The notes under the pieces: generated by a model
Database searches by the model: none
What the model was told of the DNA's origin: nothing
What the model saw: the letters and a program-made list of their open reading frames with translations, nothing else
In this document: piece after piece, positions 35,133-47,100 of the stretch
How positions within the stretch are numbered: position 1 is the first letter of the stretch
Layout: each line of letters begins with the position of its first letter
Assembly (NCBI RefSeq): GCF_024323335.1
Contig: NC_066585.1
Span: 344,105,846 to 344,169,845 of the forward strand
Direction of reading: 5' to 3'
DNA length: 64,000 nt
Source of the DNA: Lathyrus oleraceus
Lineage: Eukaryota; Streptophyta; Magnoliopsida; Fabales; Fabaceae
Position numbers and translations under genes: made by a program

Positions 35133-37907
35133 CACTGTGAACCTGTTGATATGAATAGCCTCGGCTTTCAGATGATCAGGATGAAGAGTGATTGAATACC
35201 AAGAATAGACGAACAATTTGCACTCTGATGGGAAAATAATTAACAATGCCTGTCAGAATCGGCGAAGAAACACAATCTTGAAGGAAAATCCGTCTGGTAC
35301 GGAGAAAGTCGGCCTGATCACCGAAACAGAAATGTCTGGATAACTGGTGACACCAAGATAGCCATGGCCTGAGCGCCGCCCGTCAGTCTGAATACTGGAC
35401 GCCGGAATATGAGAATATTGATGTCGGTCTGAATACCGGAAAATTAGCCTGAACGCCAGTTTGGTCTGAACACCACTTTGGTCTGAACACCACTTCGGTC
35501 TGAATACCGGGAGATTGGCCTGAATGCCGCAAGCTTCATCGATCTAATTGTCGGAAGCTTCTTCGATCTGAAAATCGGAAACTGGCCTGAACGCCACTTC
35601 GGTCTGGATACCGCCTCGGTCTGAACACCGGAAAACTGGCCTGAATGCCATAAGTACTTCGACCTGATTGTCGGAAACTTCTTCGATCTGAAAATCGGAA
35701 ATTGGCCTGAACACCATAAGTACTTCGACCTGATTATCGGAAACTTCTTCGATCTGAAAATCGGAAATTGGCCTGAACGCCACTTCGGTCTGGATACCGC
35801 CTCGGTCTGAACACCGGAAAATTGGTCTGAATACCATAAGTACTTCGACCTGATCGTCGGAAACTTCTTCGATCTGAAAATCGGAAACTGGCCTGAACGC
35901 CACTTCGGTCTGGATACCGCCTCGGTCTGAACACCGGAAAACTCTTCATGCCTATCAGCATCGGCAAAGATAACAAAACAGTGATAAGTGAGTCGGCACG
36001 CATGCCAAAGACCCATGCTGGGGATAACACGCCACGAACCGGCTATTCTTTATTCCGCCCGAGCACACGAACACTTCGCGTTTAGCTGGGGATTATTCTT
36101 TCTTGTTTTTTTCTTTTTTGGACCCCGAAAATTTCTTTGATTAACATTCCCATCTCTGCTCGACAAAAACCCTTCCTCCAGTATCGCACTACTGGGAAAT
36201 ACCTTTGATTCAAATTCATGATGCTAGACTCCTCGGAGTAACACCTTCCTCTTCGGGCACAACCACCTCTCAAACGATAACCACAGCTTGAGACTAGCTT
36301 CATGCTTGCAATAATGATGCATGATCTTTTTTCCAGCGTAATGCTCCATAATTATGGAAATGCTACGCGATTTTATTATGCAATATGCTATGCTTATTTC
36401 ATATGATGAATGCATAAAAAGTATCCCCCTCAAGGGACTCTTCTGGGGAGCTCGAGACACTCTGCTGAGGAACTCGCCAACACTCCGATCTCTACCCTGT
36501 TGGGGGAATAGCACTGCTGCTGGGAAAAGGCAACCCTTGCTGGAGAAAAACCTCCTTTGCACCCGATCCGCTTGGGGATATTGCTGGGGATAAGAACCAA
36601 CAACACTCTGTGGGGATTCAGCTGTCTTTGACTTGCTGAGGATATAAACCCCGACTCTGCTTGGGAAACCCTCACAGACCTCCGCCGGGAAAGAGCAACC
36701 TCCAGACCTGGCGACTGGGGAAGCATCGATCTAAAACCTGTCGGGGATAACCATCCTGACCCTGCTAGGGAGACCACAAACCTTGAATCTGCCAGGGAAT
36801 TAGTCCTCACGACTCCGCTTGGAGAGATGAGGAAAGTCCGGTATTGACCACCCGTCGACTCGTCGAACTTTGGCATCTAACACCCACAACCAGTGCCAGC
36901 TTTCCCATTTTGAGAACTCCCAGACTTGTCTGGACCTTTTCTGCTCCATCGTCTTGTATTCCCAACCGCTCCGCACTCGACGGAGAGCGAACTCCTGGGA
37001 CTATACAGACCTTTCAATTTTCAGACTTTGAAGAGTCTTCTTGATTAATTCAAAGGATCGTCGTACGTCCCGTCGTCTTTTCGTCGTTCCTTCATTCATT
37101 CGTCCCTGATTGGACTCCATGGGGATCGTCTCGTCCAAGAGCTTCCACATCACAACCTGCAAGTGAGGGGAAATATCTAACAGTACCTGCAAAAGAGATC
37201 GTTAGATAAAACCGTGCCCCAGGCGTGTCAAGATTTCAACACTTGGGTCACTCAACCTTCCAAATAAGATTTCAAGCTTTCAATCTTATAAACATGCATT
37301 GGAAGGGACCTGTATGTCTAAAAATGCAAAATTCTTTATCACAAACTATTGGATGTTTTTGCAATCAAAGCGGTAATGAAAAACAAAAACAACATTATTT
37401 GACTGAATATGCATTTTATTGATTGGAAAAGTGTGGCTCAAAACCGAGCAATACAAAGGAAGCAATTCCTGAAAAGAGGTAATTACGCACAAAAGGAAAA
37501 AATCTATCCTAATGGCAATGTGAAACCCGTGATCTCATCAAGTTCCAACTTGGTTACACCCCATATGTCCTCAGACTCTCCGTGCTTTCTGCCTTTTGAA
37601 CAAGACGTTTCTGATTGATCCCTACCGGGTATTATCCATGATGCTTTAACCAAAGCGCAAACGATCATGCTAGACGCAATTGTTCGTTTCAATCCCTCTT
37701 TTGCCTGGACCGCCCTTTCGGGTTTTTAGTCCACCGGGATACCCTTTTTTGCCCAAGCCTCCTTTTCAGGTTTTCGACTTGCCGGGTGTACAGTTTTTCT
37801 TTTTATCCCTAATTTTTGCCCGAACCTTTTCTTTCTGTTTTTTTTTTGTTCGCCGGGATGCCCATTTTTGCCTTGACTATTTTGTTCTTTTCGTCCAGCG
37901 GGTCTTT
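35133..37907 (-). other. 3'UTR of element B
   Basis: Non-coding. Next to the integrase stop, the plus strand shows the shared block CCGCCCTTTCGGGTTTTTAG (37705 onward) and the AGGAAGCAATTCCT segment that matches the A 3'UTR in reverse. The middle (36420-36830) is dense in CTGGGGA, i.e. sense TCCCCAG motifs. The distal part (35285-35945) is a hairpin array. Long minus-strand ORFs here are translations of repeats. Confidence 0.8.
35285..35945 (-). repeat. Hairpin array with CTGAAN / NTTCAG loop in B 3'UTR
   Basis: Read on the plus strand, short stems flank a CTGAAN-type six-base loop about every 20 bases. Examples: CAGT/ACTG (35384-35397), CGGT/ACCG (35425-35438), TGGT/ACCA (35462-35475), CGAT/ATCG (35564-35577), TGGC/GCCA (35583-35596), CGAC/GTCG (35660-35673), TCCGT/ACGGA (35289-35303). 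Superimposed is a higher-order tandem repeat of about 120 bases with shortened variants (35560-35940). Some stems pair only with G-U on the sense (minus) strand, e.g. TGGC with ACCA. Confidence 0.85.
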
Positions 37908-38354
37908 TTATACGAAGTATTTTTTAACTGCGTCCGCATTCACAGGGGATGGAAAATCCTCGCCATCCATGGTCGTTAACAACAAGGCTCCGCCAGAGAA
38001 AACCTTCTTGACCACGAATAGACCTTCATAATTCGGTGTCCATTTGCCCCTATGATCGTTTTGAGGAGGAAGGATCCTTTTCAGCACCATATCACCTACG
38101 TGATATACCCGAGGTCGCACCTTTCTGTCAAAAGCACGCTTCATTCTCTGCTGGTATAATTGCCCATGACAGATGGCTGCCAACCTCTTTTCCTCTATCA
38201 CGCTCAACTCTTTGTACCGGGTTCTTACCCATTCTGCCTCTTGCAACTTCACGTCCATCAGGACTCTCAAAGAGGGAATCTGAACCTCAACAGGTAGCAC
38301 CGCTTCCATCCCATATACCAACGAGAAAGGAGTTGCCCCAGTAGATGTGCGCAC
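37908..38354 (-). pseudogene. Integrase C-terminal remnant of element B
   Basis: 148-codon open stretch matching the last part of the A integrase: RTSTGATPFSLVYGMEAVLP, the GDMVLKRILP block and GKWTPNYEG, ending VKKYFV. The zinc-binding region and the D,D-35-E catalytic core are absent, because the RNase H start (near 38455-38490) is joined directly to this segment by deletion. It cannot integrate DNA. The tail is the chromatin- or DNA-binding part in other elements. Confidence 0.85.
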
Positions 38355-39789
38355 CGAAGTTCGATACCCAGGATACCAACTTCCTGCTCAATCACACCGT
38401 CGGTGCATTCAAACATTATCCGGGCAACACAAGCTTATTCACCTTAACCTCCCCATCAGACATCAGAATCCGTTCGGATTCAGGGTCAGGCCCCTCCTCC
38501 GGGATCGGTTACTCTCAATCTTTCGATCAGAGCACCTCGAGATGTCCTCATCAGGGAATTCAAACTTCATCGGTTGACAATCCTCAATGGATTGCTAGGC
38601 GAGGTAATCAGGCCATACACTCCCCTCGATTGCTTTCTGAGAGTATCACAACTCAGTCAACCTTCTTTTTCACTCTCACAACCCGTCCGGTCAATGCTAG
38701 ATTCTCAAACCCATACTCGATCGGATTCATCTTGGAAATCCACAAAGTGGTATGAACCAGCATACACTGTCTCAGTCGGCGAGCAGCCTATGCCAAAGTA
38801 CAACAAGTTTCCTCGAGTAGTGAATGTATTGTTTCACCGTCGATAAACTTTTTTCTAAGGTAAATTGCATGCTCTTTTCGACAAGACTCGTCATGCTGAC
38901 CCAGTACACACCCCATAGACCCCTCGAGGGCTGTCAAGTACCAGATTAATAGTCTCTCTCCATAGGGAGGCAACAAAATCGAAAGCTCCCGCAACTTATT
39001 CTTTTATCTTTCAATGCCCCTTGGCAATCAATATTTCACCTGACCGTTTGATTTTTTCTTTACAGCTTGAATATAGGTTCACACGTGGCTGTTAGATGAG
39101 ATGTGAACCATGACATGTAGCTCAATCTACCTAAGAAACCACGAACCTCTTTTTCTGTTCTCGGTTCAGGCACTTCTCTTATTTTTTTTTTTTTTTTTTT
39201 TTTATTATTTTTTTTTTTTTTAAGCAGGATCAACCTCGATTCCTCTCTTACAATGAACCCCAACATCTTACCGGACCGCACTCTGATAGTGCACTTATCT
39301 GAATTCAACCTCAGTTTGAATTGTCTCAACTGGTCTACTCAGCTTGGCCAGATCTGCCAGATGCCCCTCTTCTGTTTGGGACTTTGCTATCATGTCATCA
39401 ACATATCATTCAATTTCATGATGAATCATATCATGAAACAAAGTCACCATGGCTCTCTGATAAGTAGCACCAACGTTCTTCTTCTCTAGAGGACAGTCTC
39501 CTCTCCATGGTAGCTTATGCGCAACGGCATCGGTATCCGACCCTGGCATATTTTGACACGACCAGGCGAAGGTATCCATCTGCTCTTTCAACAGGGCTAC
39601 CATTCTGCTCTCGACTCGCCTCTGAAGCAGCTCCAATTTTCATTTCCTTTCTGACCTAGGCGGTGCCTGGAATATCATTCTTAACCCGCTCCTCATGCGG
39701 CTGAATCACCTTCTCCTCTTGTTTCAACAACCTGGCTAATTTTCCAGCAGATCACAATCTTCTTCGCCTTCTTCTTCGGCATGATAGAT
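38355..39789 (-). pseudogene. RT and RNase H fragments of element B
   Basis: From 39789 down: start of the pol frame (YDFDNPIYHAEEEGEEDC, then a stop), a segment matching the pre-RT region (39406-39636) that jumps from the pre-RT to NVGATYQRAM, losing the palm's first Asp, then a stop followed by YVDDM, a frameshift, KLRLNSDKCT with an A-rich insertion, GFLGRLSYMSWF, GSMGCVLGQHDES, and a broken RNase H start (about 38455). The multiple deletions, frameshifts and stops exclude activity. Comparison with the intact frame of A at 50352-53796 defines each deletion. Confidence 0.85.
39182..39221 (-). repeat. A-rich simple tract inside B RT (T-rich on plus strand)
   Basis: About 40 bases of T with two A on the plus strand, replacing the GAAAGTCAAAGCTATTC-like segment of the A copy. 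It encodes poly-Lys on the minus strand. Probably slippage expansion of an A-rich codon run. Confidence 0.75.
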
Positions 39790-40129
39790 CGGATTGTCGA
39801 AGTCATATGAGGTGTAACCAAATTGTTATCAATGAGATCCGGAGAATTATTTTCCGAAGTCGGAACGAGACAAATCAAAAGGGAAAAATGAAAACAAACA
39901 TTGCCATTTTTATTTGTTTTTAAACTGCAAAAATAAATGAAAAACAAGGAACACCGCTTTTAATTGAAAAACATCCATTTATTTATGATGCAAAATGTTG
40001 CAAAATGAAACATGAGGTGGCCCTTACAATGGACCAATACGTTTCGGGCAAAACGTATGGCTTTCATGCAAATAAAACTGAAAAACAGAAATTATTACTT
40101 TTCCAGTAGAGTGACAGTGACGATCTTTT
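39790..40129 (-). other. gag-pro / RT intron-like spacer of element B
   Basis: Homologous to the A spacer at 50078-50351. A donor-like GTAATA (G at 40098) follows coding that matches the end of the A protease frame, in the same codon phase. The acceptor position that reads AACAG in A reads AACAA here, so splicing may be lost. It includes a perfect 8-bp hairpin at 40037-40058. Confidence 0.6.
40037..40058 (-). other. Conserved RNA hairpin in B spacer
   Basis: Sense strand ATACGTTT-TGCCCG-AAACGTAT, an 8-bp perfect stem with 6-base loop. The A counterpart (50113-50134) has paired changes at three stem positions and the same TGCCC loop core. Confidence 0.7.
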
Positions 40130-40930
40130 TTAGGCCTTCCAGTTCCCTGGTATGCACGATTTTATCCACGGCTCCAGTTCACAGTCGCTGTCAGTCTCTT
40201 CCCTCATCGCACAGACGCGATCTGAATTTTCAGCAATTGCACCCACCATCGCCTGACCATGCGCCAGCATGGGATTGGCATTAACATTCAATGACAATGT
40301 AAAATTGAGGGCCTTGGAATCCACCAGATCTTGGACAGTATGCTTAAAGGCTCTACAACCCTCAATGTTATGCCCAGGCGCACCAGAATGGAATTCACAC
40401 CTGGCGTTCTCATCATAGTTAGGTGGCCTCTGATCAGGTTTCAACGGAGTTAATATCCTCAATTGTACCATTCCGAGATCTTTCAACTTCTTCAACAGAA
40501 GAGCATACGGCATGGGTGGCCTATCAAAATGACGATCAACCCCCTTTCCTTTCACTTGACTCCCAGCTCCCTGTGCCCTCTGTGGAGTTGGCTGATGTTG
40601 TTGTCGGACTGACTGATTACCAGCAGGGATGGTTACTACAGCAGTATGCTGGTAGTAACGATTCCTACCATGTCCTCTCTGGGCATACACAGCACTCGAT
40701 TCACCCTCATTCTTGCGCTGGTCATTACCAAAGGATTTCTTCGGTCCAGACGACGAAGCGTTTCCTGGTATTTCCCCCTTCCTCAGCCAGTCTTCAATCC
40801 TCCCCACCTTCTCGGCGATTGCTTTCTGCCCCAAGGCGAACTCTTGCATGATATTGATCAGCTCTCCCATCTTCTCTTTCAGCTTGAGAATGTCGGCGTT
40901 AGGCGGATTCATCATTCCTGTGTCAATCAA
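40130..40930 (-). pseudogene. Mini-Gag of element B (capsid and protease deleted)
   Basis: 266-codon open frame. N-terminal MGELINIMQEFALGQ corresponds to the coiled-coil start of A Gag. It is joined in frame to the post-capsid region (DWLRKGEIPGNASSSGPKKS), then the RRFDP/RHFDRPPMPYALLLKKL block and the CX2HX5HX4C knuckle (CEFHSGAPGHNIEGC), and then directly to the last residues of the protease ORF (DCELEPWIKSCIPG). The whole capsid domain and the DTG protease are missing, yet the frame stays open. It may still bind nucleic acid, but could not assemble or process particles. The first in-frame ATG is a few codons after the listed start. This is a deletion derivative rather than simple decay. 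Confidence 0.85.
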
Positions 40931-41349
40931 ACAGGTTAGAAACTGACACCTGCAAAACAGAAGACAAGTTATTATGGTTCATGCATGAATGCAATGTCCA
41001 TCCCCATGAGGAACACTTTGTCTCTTGATCCTGGCTTCATCGAGACATATAATAATTCGGCGGCAATATTCTGATATTCAGCATTTGATTTCATCATACA
41101 GATCAGAGATATATGATTCAGCAAAATACCGCCCAACCATGTGTGTGTGCTCGTTTGAGTGCATACAGTAAAGTAAATAAAGCTTGAAGATCAATCACTG
41201 AATGAAAATAACCATCACATAGCAAAATGCACCATAAGTGCCATAGTCATACATCAAATCAGATACAAATCTCCAGAATCGAGACAGAAATACAAGCAAA
41301 TGGATTCCGTCAACAAGCCTGACGGTAATTCAACACAAATAAGCAAAAT
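40931..41349 (-). other. ORF1-gag spacer of element B
   Basis: Non-coding. On the minus strand it ends in TTGTCTTCTGTTTTGCAG, a good splice-acceptor-like tract shortly before the mini-Gag, as in element A. Confidence 0.5.
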
Positions 41350-43071
41350 CTAATCTGACGAAGGTCCTACAGACGGCCCTATATCATCAACCATCCTAGC
41401 AAACTCTGCGGCGAACCTGAGCTCGGTATTCTCCTGCTGTAATCTCCCCACCTCCTTCTGATGAATCTTCATCTGCCTGAAGTAATGATCTCTCTCAGCA
41501 ATGTAATGATCTCTCTCGGCAATGACTTTCGCGTTTTCTGCTTCCTTGGTCTTCAGCTTTGCCTCCCACTCAGCAATGAGAATTCTGACTCTGTCGTCCC
41601 TCTGATCTCTCACGAGGATTTGCCTCCTCTTCTCATCTTCAATGACCTTTGAAGCTCTGGCTAGCTTCTCCTTCGTGATGTCATGCTCCCTTGTGGACGA
41701 TGCTTAAGCCTGATTGACCTTCCCATAGTAAGCAATATCCATCTCAAAGCGCTTTGCTTCCAAGGCATGTCGTTTGTCTTGATCCTCCATCTTCACTCTA
41801 ATCTCCTGGTTGGCCATCTGAATCCGAGCAACACTCATCTCCAACTCCGCTTTCTCTGCAAGCAACTGATCTCTGGCCCTCTTCATCTCGAGGAATTCTT
41901 CCATACTGACAGAAGAACACGGACCCTCAATCATAGGACACCAAGGATCACCTCCAGGAAATGGTAGATGTGTAATCTCAATCCTCTTCCGCAGCCAATC
42001 ATCAAATGGAGGAAAAGACCGACTGTTGACCTTGCCAAAAGGAACCTTTCCTTTCCTCTGGATGTTACGCCATGACCCAGACACTTGTATCAACTTGGCC
42101 TGATCACCCTCAGCTGAGAAGTAAAAGGACTCCTGAATCTCTCGCTCGAGAGGAGGAACCTCCATGGCAAACCCCATCTGTCTCCTAAGAAGCGTCGGGT
42201 TGTAATTAATGCAACCCTGAACACCTATGAGAGGCACATTGGGAAATCTCCCACAGCTATATATGAAATCCCGTCCAGCCATACCATTATGAGTCCAAGC
42301 TATGTCAGCAGCCCGCAAACCCATCAATCTGACCGACCACTTGACTGTAGGATCAAGAGAAGCAAAAGCACCTCGGGAAGGCAAATACCCCATAAACCAT
42401 CTGAATAGCATCTGAGCACAACACCTGATCAAACCACCACGCCGCTTCTCATTCCTGTTATGAACCGAGTAGTAAACATCTCCGATCAGAGTAGGAATAG
42501 GGTTCCTCTGCAAAAATAATCTGATGGCATTATGGTCCACAAAGCTCTTCTGATTAGGAAACAGGATAATCCCATAAATGCTCACAGCAATCAAAGCACA
42601 GACCGTCTTCCAATTACCCATAGCAGCATGTTCCTTGACCTTAGCCTACAAGAAACTCAAATGAAATCCAAGTAATTTTCCTTTCTCCTTCAAACCCTCC
42701 TTGGTCATCTCCGGACTCAAATAAAGAGCACGAGAAATCCCAAGGACGTCAGGCTCTCTCCTAATGGCGCAGAAAGGAATCTGATCGCGGATCTGAATAC
42801 CCAATATACTAGCATAGTCCTCCATCAAAGGCCCTAACAAATAGTCGGGAAACACAAAACATCTCAGCCCCGGGTCATAGAACTGAAGAAGAGTATGAAT
42901 GGCGCTTCTGTCACTGTCTGTGAGTCTGAAAACCATCTTCAGGATACTACCGTATGATTCTCTAAACATCCCCACATGGTCGGGTGTAATCAATGCTATC
43001 ATATCTCTCAACTCGTCAATCTCTGGGTTGAAGAAACTGTAGGCAACATCATCCTTCAAACCGGGCCTCAT
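41350..43071 (-). pseudogene. Ogre ORF1 of element B, two in-frame stops
   Basis: 573 codons in one frame, interrupted only by TAG at 42648-42646 and TAA at 41706-41704. The N-terminal domain shares LLQFYDPGLRCFVFPDY, GNPIPTLIGDVYY, CCAQMLFRWF and FPNVPLIGVQGCINYN with A. The C-terminal third (about 42000-41350) is a long charged coiled coil with a small internal repeat (IAERDHYIAERDHY). It ends in an acidic/serine tail different from the Cys-ended tail of A. With stops read through it would be full length, so decay is slight and this was probably intact in the recent parent. Confidence 0.88.
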
Positions 43072-44096
43072 ATTTGAGCAGAAAGTTTCTCAACCAGGAT
43101 CTCGATCAAAATGTCCCTGCATATGGATAAACATGTGTTAGATGCAGGTAAATGCAAATGTTAATGATGCTGACGAATGAATGCAATGCATTGCCATCCT
43201 CCAAGTCATCTGATCATCTGTTGCTCTGAGTCACAGCCCTGATTTCTGAATCGATCACAACCATCTGAGGGAATATGTAACCACAAATCCAACTCAAGGG
43301 TTCCGAAATAAACGGAACTGCAAGATACACCATCATCATCATCGGACAATCTCTGAGCAGATCACCACAATAACCTCTGAATCGGCCCGGGGAATCCTGA
43401 AATAAACGGATCCCCACTGATAAATAACTCGGACAGCACTTCGGCGTCTCAGAAATAAATGACCATAAATCCGACTTATAAATATGAACCTGATCAACGG
43501 AACCATTAGTCACCATCTGAGTCACCATTTGAACATGCATCTGAAAGAATCACCCGCCCCTCACAGGTAAATTCTAATCAGGTTATCCTAAGGCGGATAA
43601 TAGTCTCGACAATCGGGCAGAGATACTCAATGGGTTTGCCCTTTCGGGTGTGCCATTGTAGCTCTCCTGAGATCGTCTAAACTAAAGATCCGGGAAATGA
43701 TCGGTCACCGAAGTCAATAGTTCAAAAGAGGTAACCCAACCAAAGTGGAGTACTCCACAAAGGAAGAGATCTCAGATGAACCTCGTCCGACTTGTGGTAT
43801 GTCACGTTGCAACAATATGCTGATAAAGCAAATGAGGAACGCGAGACCACACTAATCCTAGGTGTACACTCGGGCCTGGGTTTTAGCCCCACTCAGAACA
43901 CCCACCCCAAAACAGAGGAACCACCTGTACAGAGGACAGCAGCATGATAGTATGATGCATGCAGACATTAATGCAAATATATACACAATCAGAATAATAA
44001 ATGCAATAAATAACAGCACAAGCAACCTAAACTATCCTAGAACGCTAGGAGAGACTCGCTTAGGGAAGATGGACCAGCACAGGTCAACATCTCATG
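43072..44096 (-). other. 5' leader of element B
   Basis: Non-coding tract between primer-binding site and ORF1, about 1 kb. No supported ORF. A few short inverted motifs of the CGGNNCTGAAN kind (43375-43460) recall the 3'UTR hairpins, without a regular array. Confidence 0.55.
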
Positions 44097-44114
44097 TCCC
44101 CAGCAGAGTCGCCA
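44097..44114 (-). promoter_or_regulatory. Primer-binding site of element B
   Basis: Minus strand TGGCGACTCTGCTGGGGA, two bases after the LTR end, identical to element A. Confidence 0.9.
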
Positions 44115-44116
44115 AC

Positions 44117-47100
44117 TGTCGCATCCGCGAAAAACAACCGGCGGGCTGAAACAAAACAACACAGAGCCGCCACCGTGCGTTATTTATCCCACAAGAGGGA
44201 AAGGAAACGCTCAGAGTAAACCTGGAAAAAGCATGGTCTCGCGACCAAAGAGAAAGGGTACGGGAGTCGATTATGCAAGGGGAATGTATTAGCACCCCTC
44301 ACGTCCGTCGTACTCGACGGGATCCACGCTCTAAAAGAAAGAAAAGGTTGCTAAACAAACATCACACACACACACCGAAGACAACACAGGTGGGGTAAAA
44401 GAGGAGGGGGCTCGTTAGGATATCGCATCCTATGCCTACGTATCTCGTCTGGAACGAGAATCAGAGCTGCCGTAGTTCGGCTCACGCACGCCAAACAAGA
44501 CACACACAAACACAGGCAAACCTGGAACCCGAATGCCAATCGCTGGACTTACATCGGCTTCCGAACCAAACAAACACAATCAGGATACGGACAGCCAATC
44601 GCTGGGCTTACATCCATATCCTGACACACAAGAGGGTTAACAAGCAAACAAGCTACTAAGGAGTCGGGAACTCGAGCCTAGCAGCTGTCAAGCAAACACA
44701 CACAAGAAAGAAAAAAGGTGCCCGGAGAGACCTCGCACGGTCTCCTGCCTACGTACCTCATCTGGTATGAGGATCAGGGCGACGTAGTTCCCCTGAAAGG
44801 GAAAGATATTCTAACCAGATACAAAGGGAGACACACTACTAGGGAGCTGTACTCGAGCCTAGTGTTATCATGCATCATTGCCCTATGTTATGGTTTCTAT
44901 CTACTTGCACAACAGCAAGCTAATCCTAACCAGGAAAAACAAAGCAAAGAAAACATCCACATTTAGCACACACTATATCCAGTCCAAGTGGGCTCAAACA
45001 AAGGGTTAGACTGCCGAGGCAAGTCATCTGTACAGGGTAATGTTCGCTCTTAACCCTGACATTGAGAGTCAGGGTGAAGCAGATGAAAGGTGAGTGAAGA
45101 TTAGACTTCACAGCTCTTATCCCTGGCCATGGAGAGCTTCAGACAAAGGAGCGTGGGTTCAGAATGGAGGAACCCTTCTACACTCAAGATTCAGACTCAA
45201 CTATACAAATGTACAAGATCTTGGGTTAATGTCCCAATGCATCAACACAGTGGTGTGAGCAGAGGGACGACTCAACAGAATAGCGGGAGATAGATTCCAT
45301 ATCTCTCTTATCCGCCAATTGCCTTAATCAAGGTCTTTACCTGCTTGGGGACAAAGTTAAACAAGCACAAACATCGCCTCTTAAGGAGGACTTCAGACAG
45401 TTGCCTGGCTAAATAACAAGCCAAGTCTTCCAGACTACATGGAGACAAGAGAGTCTACCTCAATTGGTTTATACAACCAAGCAGCAACACAACAAGTTCT
45501 TAAGGAACTAAAGCGACTATGGTACCTGGAATCAATCAAGCACAGTCAGTATACAAGTCACAAAGTCAAAATAGACAAGTTAAGAATCAACAGACAATGT
45601 ACAAAAACAATGCAAAGTGCAAAGCACAATCAACTCAAGTGAGCCAAGCATCCTACAAAACACACAAGTTAGTTCACAGCAATTAGCCAAATCAAACTCA
45701 ATTAACTTGCATCATTCTCCTTTAAGGCCTTTGCATCTCAACCTGAAACACAATTCAAAAGTGAGAAACAAGACCACTAGGACAAGCCTAGGGTCCAAAG
45801 GAGATGAAAAAACCAAAACAGCAAGTGAAAATTAATCAAAATCACAATCAAATAAATTAGAAACAAATCCCATTGGTCTCCTGCTCATATCATTCATTAT
45901 CATCATTTCATGAAAGAAAAGGCACCAAACATGCAATTTGCAACTTCAAAAGACCAAACAGAATGATCACAATCAAATCAATATCAAAACAGCTCAATAA
46001 ATTCCACAAAAATTCCAGCCTAAACAGAACACACTCAATGAGTAGCATACCAGTTTTCAGCTCATTTGGACAAGTGGAAGTAGGGAAATTAAATTCATAA
46101 AGTTCAGACAAGTTCAAACAAGCCAACACATGGTATCAAAACAAGCACCAACTTCCATCAATCATAAAACAGTGAAAATACATGATAAATGAATGGGATC
46201 AAAACCACAATGACCTATAATGTGTCTAGAATCACTCCACCAAATTTCACATTCATCCAATCAATGACCAGCATTTCACAAATCAAATGGTAACATGTGT
46301 CACAAAAAATCACAAAATGACCAAACAGAGGAGAAAATTCCAATCAATTAGGAAATGCCATCAATAAATCCAGAAACATTCACATGTCACCTCAACATAC
46401 CAATGCTCAATCATGCAAAAATTTGGCTCAATCCAATATCCCTAGGCATGGCAAATAAAATCATGAAGTTCACAAGGCTTGGTGTGACACAAATTGTCAC
46501 ACCTCTAATCAAAAATTCATATCTCCTCAACCAGGGATCCAAAAATTGCAAACCACATATCAAAATCACCAGAAAAGAGTCCAAAATAAGCACAAAAAAT
46601 TTCATGAATTTCTTTGGAAGCATCAGCATTTCATGAGTGATATGGCAAAACATGTACAAATTGCATACATCCAAACAATCCCTAAGCAAATTATTTTTTC
46701 ACACGTGCATAACAATCACAAAAATCACCATTAAAAACTACACATCATAAGGAGAATCATGCAAAAAATCTCACAAAATTTGGACAAATGATGAATCTCC
46801 TATGAATTTTCTAAGATCATGTATCAAAGTGAAATGAAATTGAAAAAGAAAATGAAATGAATTATGAATTAATTGCTGAAAATGGTAATCTGGTAATTTT
46901 TCCCAGCGAGAGCAAAACGACACCGTCCTCATTAATGTGGTGGCACCATCCTATTGGCCAGAACGCACGGTAAACAGGTTTTCAAACTAGGCCAAGGCAG
47001 ACACGGATCTAACGCACGTTTCATCATCATCCTCAACAAACAAATTTCCAGAAATTGGACATGAACATTTTCTGACCAAAACACACAAACTATATATCAC

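Noticed and set aside
35444..36030. Long overlapping minus-strand ORFs (up to 190 codons) rich in repeated FRCSDRGG or GVQTEAV peptides
   Set aside because: They are translations of the 3'UTR tandem hairpin repeat in several frames at once. Unit length near a multiple of three keeps them open, and no domain is present.
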